Below, piece after piece: positions 12,059 to 24,769 of a stretch of 64,000 bases of DNA. The translations under genes were made by a program, and so were the position numbers. Origin of the DNA: Catonia carolina (taxonomy: Eukaryota; Arthropoda; Insecta; Hemiptera; Achilidae); contig JAQMRL010000010.1 in NCBI GenBank assembly GCA_035578175.1, positions 29,627,784 to 29,691,783 of the forward strand, given 5' to 3'. Numbering within the stretch: position 1 is the first letter of the stretch; every line of letters begins with the position of its first letter. The notes beneath the pieces are model-generated. The model worked only from the letters and a program-made list of their open reading frames with translations. It searched no databases and was not told where the DNA came from.

Positions 12059-13889
12059 TAACAAAAAGACAAAATAACACATAAATCAGTATACAAAATG
12101 TAACCTAAATAAAATTACACTAATACACCTTAAATTAAACAAAATGTGGAACTAGTTATCTCCTGTAGCAAAAGCTGTGATGGAGGACACTATTCTTGAA
12201 AATACAATGTCTAAGTAATATATAATCACAACCCTTATTCTTATTTTCTTATTTAATTCTTATTTTAATAATAATTCTTATTTTAATATTCTTATTTTTA
12301 ATTCTTATTTTGACGTGGTAGTATTATGTGCATTATATAATATAATATAATTATTGACAATATTAACAAAAAAATATATAAAAATATAACAAAGAGATAA
12401 AAATAAGAATTAATACAAATTACATCCTCCCCTCCATGAAATAACCAGGGTTGGTTATTTCATGATGCATGGAGTATTTGCTCAGTAGCAGAGGAGAAGA
12501 ATGTGAGTGAACCAAAGAAAAGAATGAAATAAAACTAATTTTTTTCTTTTTAGATTTTATTTGTTATCGGGAACTGTACATTGTTGACAACTACCCAATT
12601 TGATCGCCGCTTTTGGCTGTATTATTTTGACGTGGTATTAGGCGTGAGTTTGAACAGGGACCCTCAGTAGAAATTGTTCACGGATGGCTGTCAGCTGGTC
12701 ACCATAAAAAGTCGCTTGCCCAATCAATGTTACTTACCAAATAATAGCGACTTACTACCAGCTGACTGACTGGGCTGGCCCGAAGGCCAAACTAAAATAT
12801 AAGTAAAAAAAATAGACTTGAGAAGAATTTAAAAAAGAGTTAACATGTATCAAAGGGTAAAGTGGTAACTTAGGCTTATATTAAAAGATAAAGTTAACTG
12901 AATGAAAAATGAACAATTGTTGAAACAAATGAAAGGAAAATTGTTAATGAAGAAAACTGAAATAAATAGGATTCGATGATATAGAATAATTAGACATTAG
13001 AAAGATACATTACAGTATAATAGAATAGAAATTTTAATATAATAGATTATTTATAATAAAATAGAAATGAAATAAGAGTAAAATTAATAGCAAGCTCATA
13101 GTTATTCTATTCTGAAACAGCAAGCAGTTTATATAGCTTTAATAATGAGAATGTGGACTGCAGAACGAGCTTCCAGAAATGTCTAGTCATCTCATATGGT
13201 CTAAATTTGGCCCTATTATGAGAAAAAAAGAAAACCATAAGTTTTGTATGTTACAATAAATACATTCCATTGAAAACAAGGCACAAAAACTAATTTTTAA
13301 TTTATTGTCTTTAAATAGGCTTTTGATAGTATCTACAGATTTCATTTTTTTTAAATTTTTTTATTGAGTGATGATGCCTACATAAGCCTTGGGCTTGTGC
13401 GTAGGTAATGATATGTGGTGGTTTACAGATGTAAATATTTCAGATAAAGAGGGATATTTCAGATAAAATGATGTGCTTTGTGAAAATGATGAAGTATAAT
13501 ACTAAAATGGTAGAGAAGGTAAATGACTAAATTAGGATGGCTTTTGTGCTTCAGTCAGGTGTCAATCAGTTAGATGGTCTGTCATCTACTTTGTTTTAGC
13601 ATGTCTTGTATAAGGTAATCATAGAGGTGGACCCTAAGGGAAACATATCTTATAAATACACACACATATCTGCGCTTACGCTGATTATATCGCCATAATA
13701 GCGAGATATAAAATATCTTATTTAAAGGGGATGTAAAAGGAAATGGGGATGAGAAGCAAGAAATATTGGCTTGCTAGTAAATGAGCATGATATAAAGTAC
13801 ATGATTTTGATTGGTGATGACATAAATCGATTCTTCGCTAATTTGCAAGCCATTTTTTATTAAAGCAAATTCTAAAATTCACTTATTTT
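12059..13889. other. Gene-free AT-rich DNA with a perfect hairpin
   Basis: At about 12,436-12,461 tgaaataacc and ggttatttca form a perfect 10-bp inverted repeat around a short loop. Otherwise simple AT-rich sequence with several repeated short blocks; no gene. Confidence 0.4.
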
Positions 13890-14660
13890 GTTTAAAAAAT
13901 TATGTCAGTCAAGTGATGACCCTCATTCTGCATGCATTCATGTAATCATACTTGGAAATCATCCATTGCCTTCACAATCATGTCGTTCGGTATCGCTGCT
14001 ATTTCATTTCAAATTGCTAGCTTCAGAACTTCATTTGTTTGAGGCTTTACAACATACACTTTCGATTTCAAATAACCCCAAAGAAAAAAGTCACATACCG
14101 AAAGATCTCAGGAGCGAGCAGGCCATGAAAGGTCACCACTTCTTGAAATCACATGTTCTGGAAACATTTGTCATAACACATTCACTGACATTCTTGAACA
14201 GTTACAATTCTATACGGATGAAAATGAAGATCCAAATGCAAAATTCTTTGAACACTCCGATCTGATATTCCTAGCACAGTTGCGTGATGTGCAGGAGGGT
14301 GACGTGGACTTCTGGCTACTGACAATCGCAAAGCATCTGTGTTTTCGGGAGTACAAACACTACGTGGATGGCCTGTAGGTTTCTGTTTTAAGACAAAGCC
14401 GTTCCTCTAAAATTTTTAACCCAATGCATTATTGCATTGCGACTGGGAACACTATCATGTCTACTTACTCCAAACTTTGTACAGAACAAACGCTGGGTTT
14501 TGACTACTGAGTAACCGTTTCTAAAGTAAGTCTCTATGATGAAAGCACGATGTTGTGCGTTCCATGACTATATTGCAACTGTAATGGCATTGAGCCGGGG
14601 AATGAAAGTCATTGACTTGGTTATCCCCCTCCCATTGTTGCAATGTACAGTTAGATCAAA
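13890..14660 (-). pseudogene. Decayed transposase-like gene of the DUF4817 type
   Basis: Read on the minus strand from about 14,590 down, several frames give the helix-turn-helix DUF4817 pattern (AQHRAFIIETYFRNGYSV, then QRLFCTKFG). Near 14,140 they give a W-P-A-R-S element followed by DFFLWG-like sequence, typical of mariner-related insect transposases. Frameshifts and stops separate the blocks, so this is a dead copy. The 125-aa plus-strand frame at 13,888 is its antisense shadow. Confidence 0.5.
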
Positions 14661-15539
14661 CACCATCGACTTTTCCTACCGGTCCCTGTACAACTACAAA
14701 TATAAACCCTAACCATTTCCAAAATACACCTAAGGGGGTGAAAATGGTGTTTAACCCGTAAACCAATATTTTTATTTACTAAGTTCTGGAGGAGTTAGAT
14801 GACTCAAACTTGGTGGAGGTGTTACATATTGTGACACTAAAAAAATTACACCTTAATGAATTCAAAAATTTACCTGTAAGGGTTTGAAAACGTTGTTCAA
14901 GGCATAAACCAATTTTTTTTTTATTATTTCTGAAAACTCATTGGAGCTGTTACCGATTATACACCTGAAAAACTATTACTAAAAACTTCCAAAATGTACC
15001 CTTTAGGGATTGAAAAGGGTATTCAACCCTTAAACATTTAACTGTTTATGAATTTCAAAAAAATAGTTCTATTATTACAGCCTGTACAATGTTTTACAAA
15101 TCAGAAAATCTTAGTTTTTATTTATTTATAAACCTAATATAAAAATGATTTAAATAAAACAAAATTACGCATGGTTGAAGCCAAAATGGGCAGCTAGTAA
15201 ATTAATAAGTACGGACACAAAAATGAAAATATAGATTTGTTTGGTGCACCTAGTTGTCACCTATGACTGTGAAACATGAATTTTGCCAGAAATAGATTAA
15301 CAACATGTTAAAATAAATTTTGAGAATGATTTTTGAACTGGGAAGGAGATTTATGGAGAGTATAAAAAATTGAGAAACTGTATACTCTCATTGAAGGCAC
15401 TGACATTTTCCATTTCATAGAGGCCCAAAGATGGAGATGGTTGCCCCAAGCATCTCAATATGTTTCTCAATGTGCCCCAACCGACTGGGGTGCATTGAGA
15501 GAATGGAGTTAAAATAGATAGTTAAGTTGATATAGAAAG
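14661..15539. other. Gene-free host DNA with imperfect direct repeats
   Basis: Blocks around 14,690-15,040 repeat a theme of taagggg(t/a)tgaaaa and accc(g/t)taaacca, at about 100-bp spacing, suggesting an old tandem repeat. No reading frame. Confidence 0.35.
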
Positions 15540-15730
15540 GAAATACTGTAAAAGAAACAAAAGGACTGTTCTAGGAAGAGGTAGATGGATGATGTCTCAA
15601 ATCATTTAATTTTAATGGGTGTGAGAGAGTGGAGGGAGTAGCAACTAGCAGAGAGAATTGTGGAGAATGCCAAAGCCCACCAAGAGCTGTAGAGTTACAA
15701 GACGAAGATGATAACAGTCGATTAAAATTA
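15540..15730 (+). pseudogene. LINE reverse transcriptase tail, degraded
   Basis: Conceptual translation gives the WMDDV block, REWRE and an end resembling LAERIVENAKAHQEL, the usual tail of insect non-LTR retrotransposon ORF2. In-frame stops are present. Assignment is by pattern only. Confidence 0.35.
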
Positions 15731-15801
15731 TATTAAGGTCGAATGTACAGGGATTCATAATATTTATCATGTAATGTACTTAAGATATGACTGATTTAAA
15801 C

Positions 15802-16588
15802 AGTGCTGGAAGTCATCTTCTGTCAGCTCCTTCAGGACACGTGCCGCTTTCTCTTTAACAGCTTCCACAGACTCAAATCTTGTCCCTTTTAATGCAGATT
15901 TCACCTTAGGGAACAGGTAGAAGGTAATAACATGTTATGAAACGTGGTTTTCTACTTATGATCCGGAAACGAAGTGCTAATCCTTGCATTGGAAGAGCCG
16001 AACTTCACCAAGAGCCAAAAAAGCTCAAATGAGCAAGTCAAAATTTAAAGCAATGATGATTGTTTTTTTTTATATCCATGGGATTGTGTACCTTCACTGG
16101 GTTCCTGAAGGTCAAACAATTAATCAATATTACCTTGAGGTACTTTCTATACTACGTTAAAGAGTAAGGAAAAAACGCCCCGAAATATGGAAGGACAAAT
16201 CATGGGTTCTCCACCAAGACAATGCGCCAGCTTATTCCGCGTTATCTGTCAAGAGGTTCCTAGCCAAGTACAGCATCTCAGTGTTAGAACATCCATCTTA
16301 TTCACCAGATCTTGCACCACGTGACTTCTACCTGTTCTCTAAGGTGAAATCTGCATTAAAAGGACAAGATTTGAGTCTGTGAAAGCTGTGAAAGAGAAAG
16401 TGGCGCATGTCCTAAAGGAGCTGGCAAAAGATGACTTCCAGCACTGTTTCCAACAATGGAAAATTCATATGGAGTGTTGTAGGGATAGAGAAGAAGTGTA
16501 TATTAAAGGTGACAATAAGTGATTATGTATAAATATGAGTATGTAAAAATAAAATTTTTTACGTCTTGTTATTTAATAGCCACACCTC
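15802..16588 (+). mobile_element. Mariner-derived foldback element, copy A
   Basis: The left arm (about 15,802-15,913) is the reverse complement of the 3' transposase segment found again at about 16,337-16,448. The centre reads forward and keeps mariner blocks: IVFFYIHGIVYLHW, EGQTINQYY, HQDNAPAYSAL and an LAPRDFYLF end. The first catalytic Asp is Tyr here, so the enzyme would be inactive even without the frame breaks. The right end is atttaatagccacacctc. The same arrangement recurs at 28,319. Confidence 0.65.
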
Positions 16589-17054
16589 ATATGCTAGTCT
16601 ATATGTAGCTGTGTTACTTTACTAAGAATTAACGTTTAACGCATTATTAATTATCAGTAGAAATGAAATAAGAAAGAATTTTTTTGTCATCAGTCTCTCA
16701 ACTGGTTTGATGCAGGTCTCCAAGCTGTTCTATCTTGCGCAAGTTGTTTCATATCTACATACCTGTAACACCCTACATGTTTTGTAGAATATACCTTACT
16801 ACTTGGAAGAATATACTAATTAATAAGGATATACTTGATGAGATGGGCATCACTAGCCTAGATGAGAGAATGAAAATTCATAAGAGATACTGGTGCAGCC
16901 ATTTGAAAAAGACGAGGGAGGACAGATTGCCGGTTTAGCTTTTGAGTAAAAACCTACTGGTAACAGGAGTGTCAAAATGACCAAGAAGGAAATGGTTTCC
17001 GGAACAAGCCAAGCTGCCTATTCTATGAACTAAAGAAGACTTTTTTCTTTAGCT
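16589..17054. other. Intergenic DNA 3' of the PGRP-like gene
   Basis: A 67-codon plus-strand frame at 16,735-16,938 (WKNILINKDILDEMGI, HKRYWCSHLKKTRED) resembles fragments of transposon-encoded proteins, but is too short to claim. No other feature. Confidence 0.3.
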
Positions 17055-19049
17055 TTAAAAATCTTTAATGTCCACATATTCGAAAATATATTGAAGATGC
17101 ATTTCATCAATCCCAATGCGCCACCACAAAGATTTATTAGAAAACTCCCTTGGGTGATAAACACAAATACATAAATGAAACCGATTTGTAAGATTATTAA
17201 TATCATTATGCATTAATACATCAAGTAATGTATTAACCGTGTAATAAGGTGCCATGTAACAACCGTCAACTTTTATATTTAAATACATTTTATTTATACC
17301 AATATTATTTTTATAATTCATTTTATCTGATTTATTATAACCTTTTAATGATGTAAAAGGAGGATTTCCTAATGATATTACATCATTTCTATTGACTAAA
17401 AATGTGTAAGAAGTTAATAAATAATCAGTTATCATGAAATTTTTGTCTGTTTCACAATTATATTTATCAATACACACAAATCTGATGGTATGATTATTTG
17501 GAGCAACATTTTTACAGTCTTGGATGTTTATTATTTCACTTTTTTCAACTCTGTAATTACATTTTGGTCGATAATCATCGAGTAAATTTTTTAATTGAAT
17601 TGCATTAGTTATATTAACTGGTAATAATCGAATACCATTATCATTAATTTTATAATCATCTGATGAATAATACTCCACATTGAGTATGAATTTGAGCATT
17701 TTTAGAAATTTATTGTCAGCGTAATTGCAGATATTAAGATATTCTATTATAAAGTCATCTGATATTAACTGGGAATTTTTCAAAAAATTTAATAATCTAA
17801 TCAAACCCATATATTCATTGTCTATTCGATTTAAGTTTTTTAGGTTATCTGAAGGAAAACACCAATCAATTGCTACTACTAAAATGGAAGAATGATCGGG
17901 AAGAAATTTTTCCCTATAAATACATTGGATTTTTTTACCTTCAAAAATAATTCCATCTAAATTAATATAAAAATGGTGGTAATAATCATCGAATCCATTC
18001 TTCCTTAAGTGATCATAAAATTCTGGAGCACAGCCGGGACAAGGACGTTCAAAATATCTTAAAGTTACTAATCTAACTGTAGATTTTTGAATGAATTCTA
18101 AATCACTTTTACAAATTGGTTTCAAAATATCTGTTTCATTTTCCTTACTTTGTTTTTTATAAAATTTATGAAATTTATAAGATATTTTATCTAATATTTG
18201 AACTATTTTCTTCGTAGGTACACGTACAATAACCCTTTCACCAGAAACTGCAGCTCTGTTTGTAAGATTAGTATTAGAAAACTTATAATTTTCTATAGAA
18301 AGTAAAATAATTCGTTTCATTATTTTAAGTTTATCAAAGATTTCAGTTGTATTATCTGTTAGCAATGGATGTACAAGATTTTTAAATTTATCTTTTAAAT
18401 TCATTAATTTATTTATTTCTGCATTAGGGATTTTAATATTAGTTTTTTTACATTTTTCTACGAATGAATTTAATTTATATATCTCATTTAATATTTTATT
18501 GTATTGTTGAGTAATGTTTTTATAATTTTCTTCATTAATCTTTAATTGATTAGAAAATATTTTTAATAATTCATAGTAAAAGGTTTTGTCAGATGTTGTT
18601 AAATATATGTCATTATTATTTAAAACATTTCTTATGCCATTATCTAAGAAGATTCTAATCGTTTCAAATTTTCTTGTAGTATTTTTTGAAACAATTTCGA
18701 TTTTATTTGAATAAAATTTAACATAATTATTTATCTTTATGTATTGTATTTCATTCCAAACAGTAAATATATTAGTATAACTGTATATACCTAATAATTT
18801 AACAATACATATTATGATTAAAATAAACATCAGTTTCGGGGATGTTTCGCTTTTTCTTTGATGTAAATTTGTTTCTTCTTTACTATTCAAACTGGTTGTA
18901 TCATGTCTTTCATTAGCTTGTAAAATGGATGAAACCTTATGCCTATTTCGCACATGAATTTTAGTGTCTTTATTAATAGCTTCATCTTCATTCTGAGGAA
19001 CTTTTGAGATGTCGTCTTTAAGGACCTGAATTTCTATATCTTTTGTCAT
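17055..19049 (-). CDS. Type II membrane protein with a divergent, non-catalytic PGRP-like domain (paralog 1)
   Basis: A single long intronless frame. From the ATG at 19,049 it encodes 664 aa; an ATG 17 codons upstream is also in frame, but 19,049 aligns with the start of the paralog at 26,779. Layout: acidic cytoplasmic tail of about 70 residues (DIEIQV near the start, then VRNRHK), one hydrophobic segment (LMFILIIICIVKLLGIY), a helical stalk of about 200 residues, then a domain with PGRP-type order. That domain runs CKSDL, a strand ending in RPCPGC, FDDYYHHFYINLDGIIFEGKK, a strand DHSSILVVAIDW, and a helix before IEYLNICNY. In PGRPs the equivalent of INLDGIIFEGKK is the GGDGxVYEGRGW region. 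The zinc-binding His pair of amidase PGRPs is absent (VTLRYF instead), so I infer binding rather than cleavage. The last 180 residues match nothing I know. PGRP assignment is moderate. Confidence 0.6.
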   Translation of the reverse strand: MTKDIEIQVLKDDISKVPQNEDEAINKDTKIHVRNRHKVSSILQANERHDTTSLNSKEETNLHQRKSETSPKLMFILIIICIVKLLGIYSYTNIFTVWNEIQYIKINNYVKFYSNKIEIVSKNTTRKFETIRIFLDNGIRNVLNNNDIYLTTSDKTFYYELLKIFSNQLKINEENYKNITQQYNKILNEIYKLNSFVEKCKKTNIKIPNAEINKLMNLKDKFKNLVHPLLTDNTTEIFDKLKIMKRIILLSIENYKFSNTNLTNRAAVSGERVIVRVPTKKIVQILDKISYKFHKFYKKQSKENETDILKPICKSDLEFIQKSTVRLVTLRYFERPCPGCAPEFYDHLRKNGFDDYYHHFYINLDGIIFEGKKIQCIYREKFLPDHSSILVVAIDWCFPSDNLKNLNRIDNEYMGLIRLLNFLKNSQLISDDFIIEYLNICNYADNKFLKMLKFILNVEYYSSDDYKINDNGIRLLPVNITNAIQLKNLLDDYRPKCNYRVEKSEIINIQDCKNVAPNNHTIRFVCIDKYNCETDKNFMITDYLLTSYTFLVNRNDVISLGNPPFTSLKGYNKSDKMNYKNNIGINKMYLNIKVDGCYMAPYYTVNTLLDVLMHNDINNLTNRFHLCICVYHPREFSNKSLWWRIGIDEMHLQYIFEYVDIKDF

Positions 19050-20016
19050 TACCTGAATTTCTTGTCTCTTGTTACAGACCAATTTTTCCTGCAAAACCAA
19101 ATGATTTTTACTCTGGAATAAAGGTTTACAACATATCTTTTTTAGTTTAACATCTTCGTAAATTGTAATTTTTGATAATTTATAGTGAATTACACCAAAA
19201 TAACATCGGTATTTTTAAGGATTACACTCTCACTTGTTGTAACACTGTCAGTTCTTCTGTAACTAACAATGTTACATACTTTCAATAAAAAATTTTCAGG
19301 GTGAACCATTTTGTAATTTTGAAATTATCAACTTTTCAGTGCAGCTTGGGTATTTCAATATATCATAGCAAACAGAAATGGAGGCAAAACAGAAGATGAA
19401 AATAAACATGGTGAAGGTGAAGGTGGTGGTGCAAAGAAGAGGAGAAGGTGGGAAGAAGAAGGAGGAGGAGGAGGAGGAGGAGGAGGAGAAAAAGGAGGAG
19501 AAGGATGAAGTGAAGGATGTCGAGGATGAGGAGAGGAAGAAGAATATATAAATAAAGTCATGAAAATTTACTATTAGTTACAATTACTCCATTTCCGTGA
19601 ATAGTTATATATTTCACATTGGTTTTTTATTTGAAAAAATAAATAAATAAGCAGAGCTGTGTATGATTTCTTGAGGAGTTACTTAAAAAATTATCAGTCA
19701 ATATTTTTATAATTCAAATCATATTTATTTAACAAATAATATTACTTACAAAATAATTACAAAGAATAATTTTACAAATACAGTCAAACTCGAAAATAAA
19801 AAGCTTGCTTTTAGTGAGAACTTGGAAATAATGAGCAAAACATCAGGATTTGTTTGGTTTTGTATCTTAGTAATGTTAAATTAACTTGTGTTTTATAAGT
19901 TAGTTAAGCATTGCTACTTGGTTGTAGCAACAACAAAAAAAAATTGGTTTTTTCAAAAATTGTGCACTACCGAATGGGATAATAAATGTCCAGGCTACTT
20001 AGCCAGGTGGTTGTGC
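19050..20016. other. Upstream region of the PGRP-like gene, with GGA microsatellite
   Basis: A GGA/GAAG-rich tract at about 19,380-19,550 creates a proline/serine-rich minus-strand frame that I regard as an artefact. No TATA box or exon could be assigned. AT-rich elsewhere. Confidence 0.4.
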
Positions 20017-20957
20017 GAGGTGTGGCTATTAAATAACGAGACTGACATTTTAAAAAATTTTATTTTTATTTGATACATAATCACTTATAGTCACCTTCAA
20101 TATACACTCCTTCTCTATCCCTACAATGCTCAATGTGAATTTCCCATTGTTGGAAACAGTGCTGGAAGTCATCTTCTGTCAGCTCCTTCAGGACACATGC
20201 CGCTTCTCTTTTACAGCTTCCACAGACTCAAATCTTATCCCTTTTAATGCAGATTTCACCTTAGCGAACAGATAGAAGTCACATAGTGCAAGATCTGGTG
20301 AATAAGGTGGATGTTCTAACACTGAGATGCTGTACTTGGCTAGGAACCTCTTGACAGATAACGCGGAATGAGCTGGCGCATTGTCTTGGTAGAGAAACCA
20401 TGATTTATCCTTCCACATTTCAGGGCGTTTTTTCCTTACTCTTTGACGTAGTTTAGAAAGTACCTCAAGGTAGTAATATTGATTAATTGTTTGACCTTCA
20501 GGAACTCAGTGAAGGTACACAATCCTATGGATATAAAAAAAACCTTATCATTATTGCTTTAAATTTTGACTTGCTCATTCAAGCTTTTTTTGGCTCTTGG
20601 TGAAGTTCAGCTCTTCCAGTGCATAGATTAGCGCTTCGTTTCCAGATCATAAGTAAAAAACCACATTTTATTAAATGTTATTATCGTTTACAAAAAATTT
20701 GGGTCATCTTCAATCACGTACAAAGTGTCAGTACAAACATTTTTGCGTGCTTAATTTCAAACATTTTTGAGAGGCACATGTCCTGAAGGAGCTGACAGAA
20801 GATGACTTCAAGCACTGTTTCCAACAATGGAAATTCGCATGGATTGTTGTAGGGATAGAGAAGGAGTGTATATTGAAGGTGACAATAAGTGAATATGTAT
20901 AAAATAAAAATAAAGTTTTTTTACAATGGCAGTCTCGTTATTTAATAGCCACACCTC
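20017..20957 (-). mobile_element. Mariner-derived foldback element, copy B
   Basis: Terminal inverted repeats gaggtgtggctattaaataa (from 20,017) and the reverse at 20,937-20,957. Both termini are the 3' end of the ancestral element: the left and centre read on the minus strand, while 20,790-20,957 repeats the last part in the forward direction. A minus-strand frame at 20,188-20,418 keeps FLYQDNAPAHSALSV and SPDLALCDFYLF, the second and third catalytic Asp region of mariner. The first Asp is again Tyr (FFYIH). A TA follows the right terminus, as expected for a mariner insertion. Confidence 0.65.
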
Positions 20958-21329
20958 GTACTTACAATACACTACTGTATTCAATGGTAATTTTACTTCT
21001 AACGATTATATGGAAGTCTGTGAGTGAATATTGCGCTAGTGTGTACACAGATTTTACTTTCGCGTCATACGATGTGTTTTTAATTATTTTAGTGAATTTA
21101 ATTGTTATATTAATTTCATAATCATGCAAAAAAATTAATGTTGCGAGTCGGAAACAGGCAAACACTGATTTTAGGGAGTACATTTGTTCGGTCCCTTCAA
21201 TCACGTTATGACCAAGTTCGACTACACATTTTTATTAAATTAGGCATCATATGAAATGTTTCTGAAAGCACAGGTTTAAGGTAAACATTCTAACCACTGA
21301 AGTCATTAAGGTGTTTAAGGCTAGATCTA

Positions 21330-21944
21330 TACTTGTGTTTAAATAATTAAAGTATAAATGGAGAGTGAAGATCAATACTGCAAAATCACAGGATGTTACA
21401 TTTACAATGCGGAGAAATACTTGTCCACAAGTAAAACTCGGAGCTGGTGATTTACCACTAAAAAGAGGTTGTGAATTACCTGGGTATGCATCTTGACAGG
21501 CGGTTAACTTGAAAAACCCATGTGAGAATGAAGAGGAATGAATTAAATCTAAAATACAAAAGGATGTACTGGCTGATTGGCGGGAACTCTTCACTCTCTC
21601 TTGAGAATAAGTTGCTGCTTTACAAAATATTACTTAAACCAGTTTGGTTCTATGGCTTTCAACTTTGGGAAACTACCAGCAGAAGTAACGTAGAGGTAAT
21701 TCAAAGGTTCCAGAATAAGGTTCTTCAGGCTATAACAAGGGCACCATGGTTTGCAAGGAATGCAGAAATAAAACGTTATTGCAACCTTCCTGATGCAATG
21801 GACGAGGTCAGGTGTTTTAATAGAAAATGTCAGGGAAGACTTGAAAGTCATGAAAACGAATTAGCCATAAATATTCTATACAATTCAGAAGAAGTTAGGC
21901 GCCTGAAACATTACCATGTTTTGGACTTGTCTGAAAGAGTTTAA
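21330..21944 (+). mobile_element. Jockey-clade LINE fragment (RT thumb and C-terminus)
   Basis: A 140-codon frame at 21,522-21,944 contains SLENKLLLYKILLKP, WFYGFQLW, EVIQRFQNKVLQAI, RAPWFARN and RRLKHYHVLDL, the standard C-terminal sequence of Jockey ORF2. Upstream, to about 21,330, another frame gives the INTAKSQDVTFTMRR block of the same protein, so a frameshift and stop separate them. It is a truncated dead copy. Confidence 0.7.
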
Positions 21945-22199
21945 ATGTACATAAAATTGTAGTGAAAAGTATTCCATATTGTAAAATGTAAATATCTTTG
22001 TACACAGTAATTTTCTCTTTTAACATATGCATAATTGATAAAGTAAAAAAAGTATATGATAAAAAAAATGTTAATTTTCTTCTCACAATTTGTTGTAGCT
22101 CATTTTGAAAGTAGTTATAATTAGATGAAAAAAAATTGGAAATTACATTTTGATCTGAAATAATATTAATAAAAAGACTAAATTAATTAAAAGATAGTG

Positions 22200-22345
22200 A
22201 CTTGCGCGCAAGCCTACAAAGGGAAAGTTCCCGGGTTTGATTCCCGAGTCGGGTCTGGAAATTTTAACACGTTAAAACCCACTGTTACAGTATCAAAACC
22301 CACAGTAGTCGCTAATGACCAAGTTGTTGATGCAATTTTAAATAA
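22200..22345 (+). mobile_element. tRNA-derived SINE, family B2, partial
   Basis: Contains a B box (gggtttgattcccg), gtctgg, and the tail tagtcgctaatgaccaag ... gttgatgc shared with the reverse copy at 33,690-33,846 and the tail at 46,285. The head is decayed. Confidence 0.5.
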
Positions 22346-22476
22346 ACTTAAAAAAACATAATAATAAAAAAAGTACACTTAATATAATCATTACATGTTC
22401 AACAATTTTACACAGCCAACATGTATATTTTCTAAACATTAAGCCTTTTTCATAAACAATGTGTTTTTTTATAATT

Positions 22477-22782
22477 GACCCACCGGGTTGATCTAGAGGT
22501 AAAGTTGTCGCTGCGAGTCAGCTCTTTAACAGCTGTTTTTTGGAGACGAAGGTTCCTGGTTCAAATCCTAGTAAAAATAATTACTTTTATATGGTTTTGA
22601 ATACTAGACAGTGGTTACCAATGTACTTTGATGGTTGGGGTTCAATTAACCATACTCTCTCAGGAATAGTCGGCCTGGGTTTATACAAGACTACACCTCA
22701 TTCATAACTCATTGGGACATGGGGTTGCTTATTGTTCTGAGTTGAACAGATTGCAACGTACACACATTAGGAATAAAAAATA
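22477..22782 (+). mobile_element. tRNA-derived SINE, family A
   Basis: Starts gacccaccgggttgatctag, with B box ggttcctggttcaaatcct and the cattgggacatggggttgc block near its end. Shares the full structure of the copies at 8,293 and 33,894, with a short deletion before the cattggg block. Confidence 0.7.
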
Positions 22783-23334
22783 AATTAAAAATTTTTTTTT
22801 ATAGCAATATGCAATATTAGTTATTTAATAATTTTCTACTCTCAGTGGTTGATAACTGATCAATTGTCACCCGATCAGTTATTCCCATCAGGCATCTACC
22901 GGTGTCACTCTCACTTCGTAAACAGCACAGAGTAGGGATGAGAACGAAGCCGGTCTCTGGTCTTTCTCAAACAATAAGCTTTCTCTCATACTGTTTTCGG
23001 CCATTATTATTGCTTGTGCATTGATCGTAGTAGTGATGTTTACAAAATATCAAAAACATTGTGTATCCCTAGCATTAAGATAAAATAAATAAATCTAATT
23101 TAATATTTTTCATTAAAAGCATGTGTTATTTTCTTGGGCGTAGCAAGGCGCACTGGGTACCACTAGTAATTAATATAAACATAATCTATTTTGTTCCTTT
23201 CAAAATGTAAGCTCAACTTAGAACATGTATGGGGGAAGAACAATGTTCAGTGATCAAATTTTGGCTTTTCGAAGGTGTAAAACTGACAGAAATTTACTCA
23301 AGAATGTTGAAACTGTGTGGTATAAAGCGTTTAA

Positions 23335-23735
23335 CATGTAGTAACATGTATAACTGCCCATAACAGACAGGTGGAGTGTCAAATTATTTACACTCAATCT
23401 GTTCATTACAGGGCTAAAATAAATAGTTCTGTTTCTTATCACATGGTCAGCCAATTAAATGACTGAATCATTTAAGAACAGAAGAGGCAGAGGTGTAAAA
23501 GACACTAATCAGAGTATTCTCCTCGGAAAGTAATGAATTTCATTATACAGCCAGACCCTGTGGTGAATGAAGTGAAGGTGTCATTTGCAGAGTGGAAAAA
23601 TATGTGTTTTTCAGAGAGCCCGGCATGCTGATAAGTGTACTTTTCCACTCAGTGAGGAAGGCAATGGTTAACCACCTTGCTTCTCGTTTTACTTAGTAAA
23701 ACCTCTACAGGTTCAAACCAGCCTTTCATCTGATG
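23335..23735 (-). repeat. Interspersed repeat T, reverse copy
   Basis: Reverse complement of the repeat at 813-1365, single unit, containing cattatacagccagaccctg. Short open frames here are chance. Confidence 0.5.
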
Positions 23736-24124
23736 ACCTAAACAACACAACATGTATAAGTAGGTAGAACAGTTTAATGCTATCATCAAGCCTAAGTGAG
23801 AATTGCAAAAAGGTGAAAACATAAGGACACTTTCACAAAAGGTTTGTTTCTCTTGCATGGCATCGAGCCCCCCCACACTGCTCAGAGAATGGGAGAAACG
23901 GTCAAAAATTTTGGTTGGCAGTGTTGCCACATCCTTCTTAAAGCTCAGACCTCACACTGTTCAATTTTCATGTTTTCATTTTTCATATGTTCATAATGTT
24001 ACTGATGGAACCTCTAAACAGGCATTGCCTTGAAGGCTCTATTTTTCCTTGTCATGGACTTAGTTTGCAGTGTTTTTTTTATTTTTTATTTAGAATTAAA
24101 TATGATTGTTTTTATTGTTTACAA

Positions 24125-24545
24125 TAACTTGCCCAGAACAGACAGGTGGATTGTCAAATTATTTACACTCAATCTGTTAGTTGCAGGGCTAAAATAAATA
24201 GTTCTGTTTCTTATTTGGGATTTTCTAGGAAACTTTTAGGAAATTATCACATGGTCAGCCAATTAAATGACTGAATCATTTAAGAACAGAATATATAGAA
24301 CTGTAAAAGACACTAATCAGAGTTATCTCCTCTGAAAGTCATGAATTTCATTATACAGCCAGACCCTGTGGTGAATGAAGTGAAAGTGCCATTTGCCAAG
24401 TGGAAAATATATGCTTTTCAGAGGGCCCGGCATGCTGATAAGCATACTTTTCCACTCAGTGAGTTGTGGCAATGGTAAACCACCTCACTCCTCGTTTTAC
24501 TTAGTAAAACTTCTACAGGCTCAAACCAGCCTTTTGACTGATGAC
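24125..24545 (-). repeat. Interspersed repeat T, second reverse copy
   Basis: Same family and orientation as the copy 800 bp to the left. It also carries an extra stretch around 24,215-24,245 absent from the first copy. Confidence 0.5.
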
Positions 24546-24769
24546 CTAAACAACAACTACGTTTACAATAAGACTATCTTTTATTATTTTAATGTTGTTA
24601 AAGTGAAATAAATTTTCTTATTCTTATTCTTAAAAGTATTATAAAGTTAATAATCATCGAATAGTTTTTTTATGTTCATCAATTGTCCATTAATTATTGA
24701 ACCTTCCACGTATAATGGTATTTTATTTTATGTACCAATAAAGATAATTTATTTATTTATTCGTTTTTG

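Noticed and set aside
13888..14265. 125-aa plus-strand protein
   Set aside because: Antisense of a decayed DUF4817/transposase-like sequence.
19355..19561. Proline/serine-rich 68-aa protein
   Set aside because: Produced by a GGA/GAAG microsatellite read on the minus strand.
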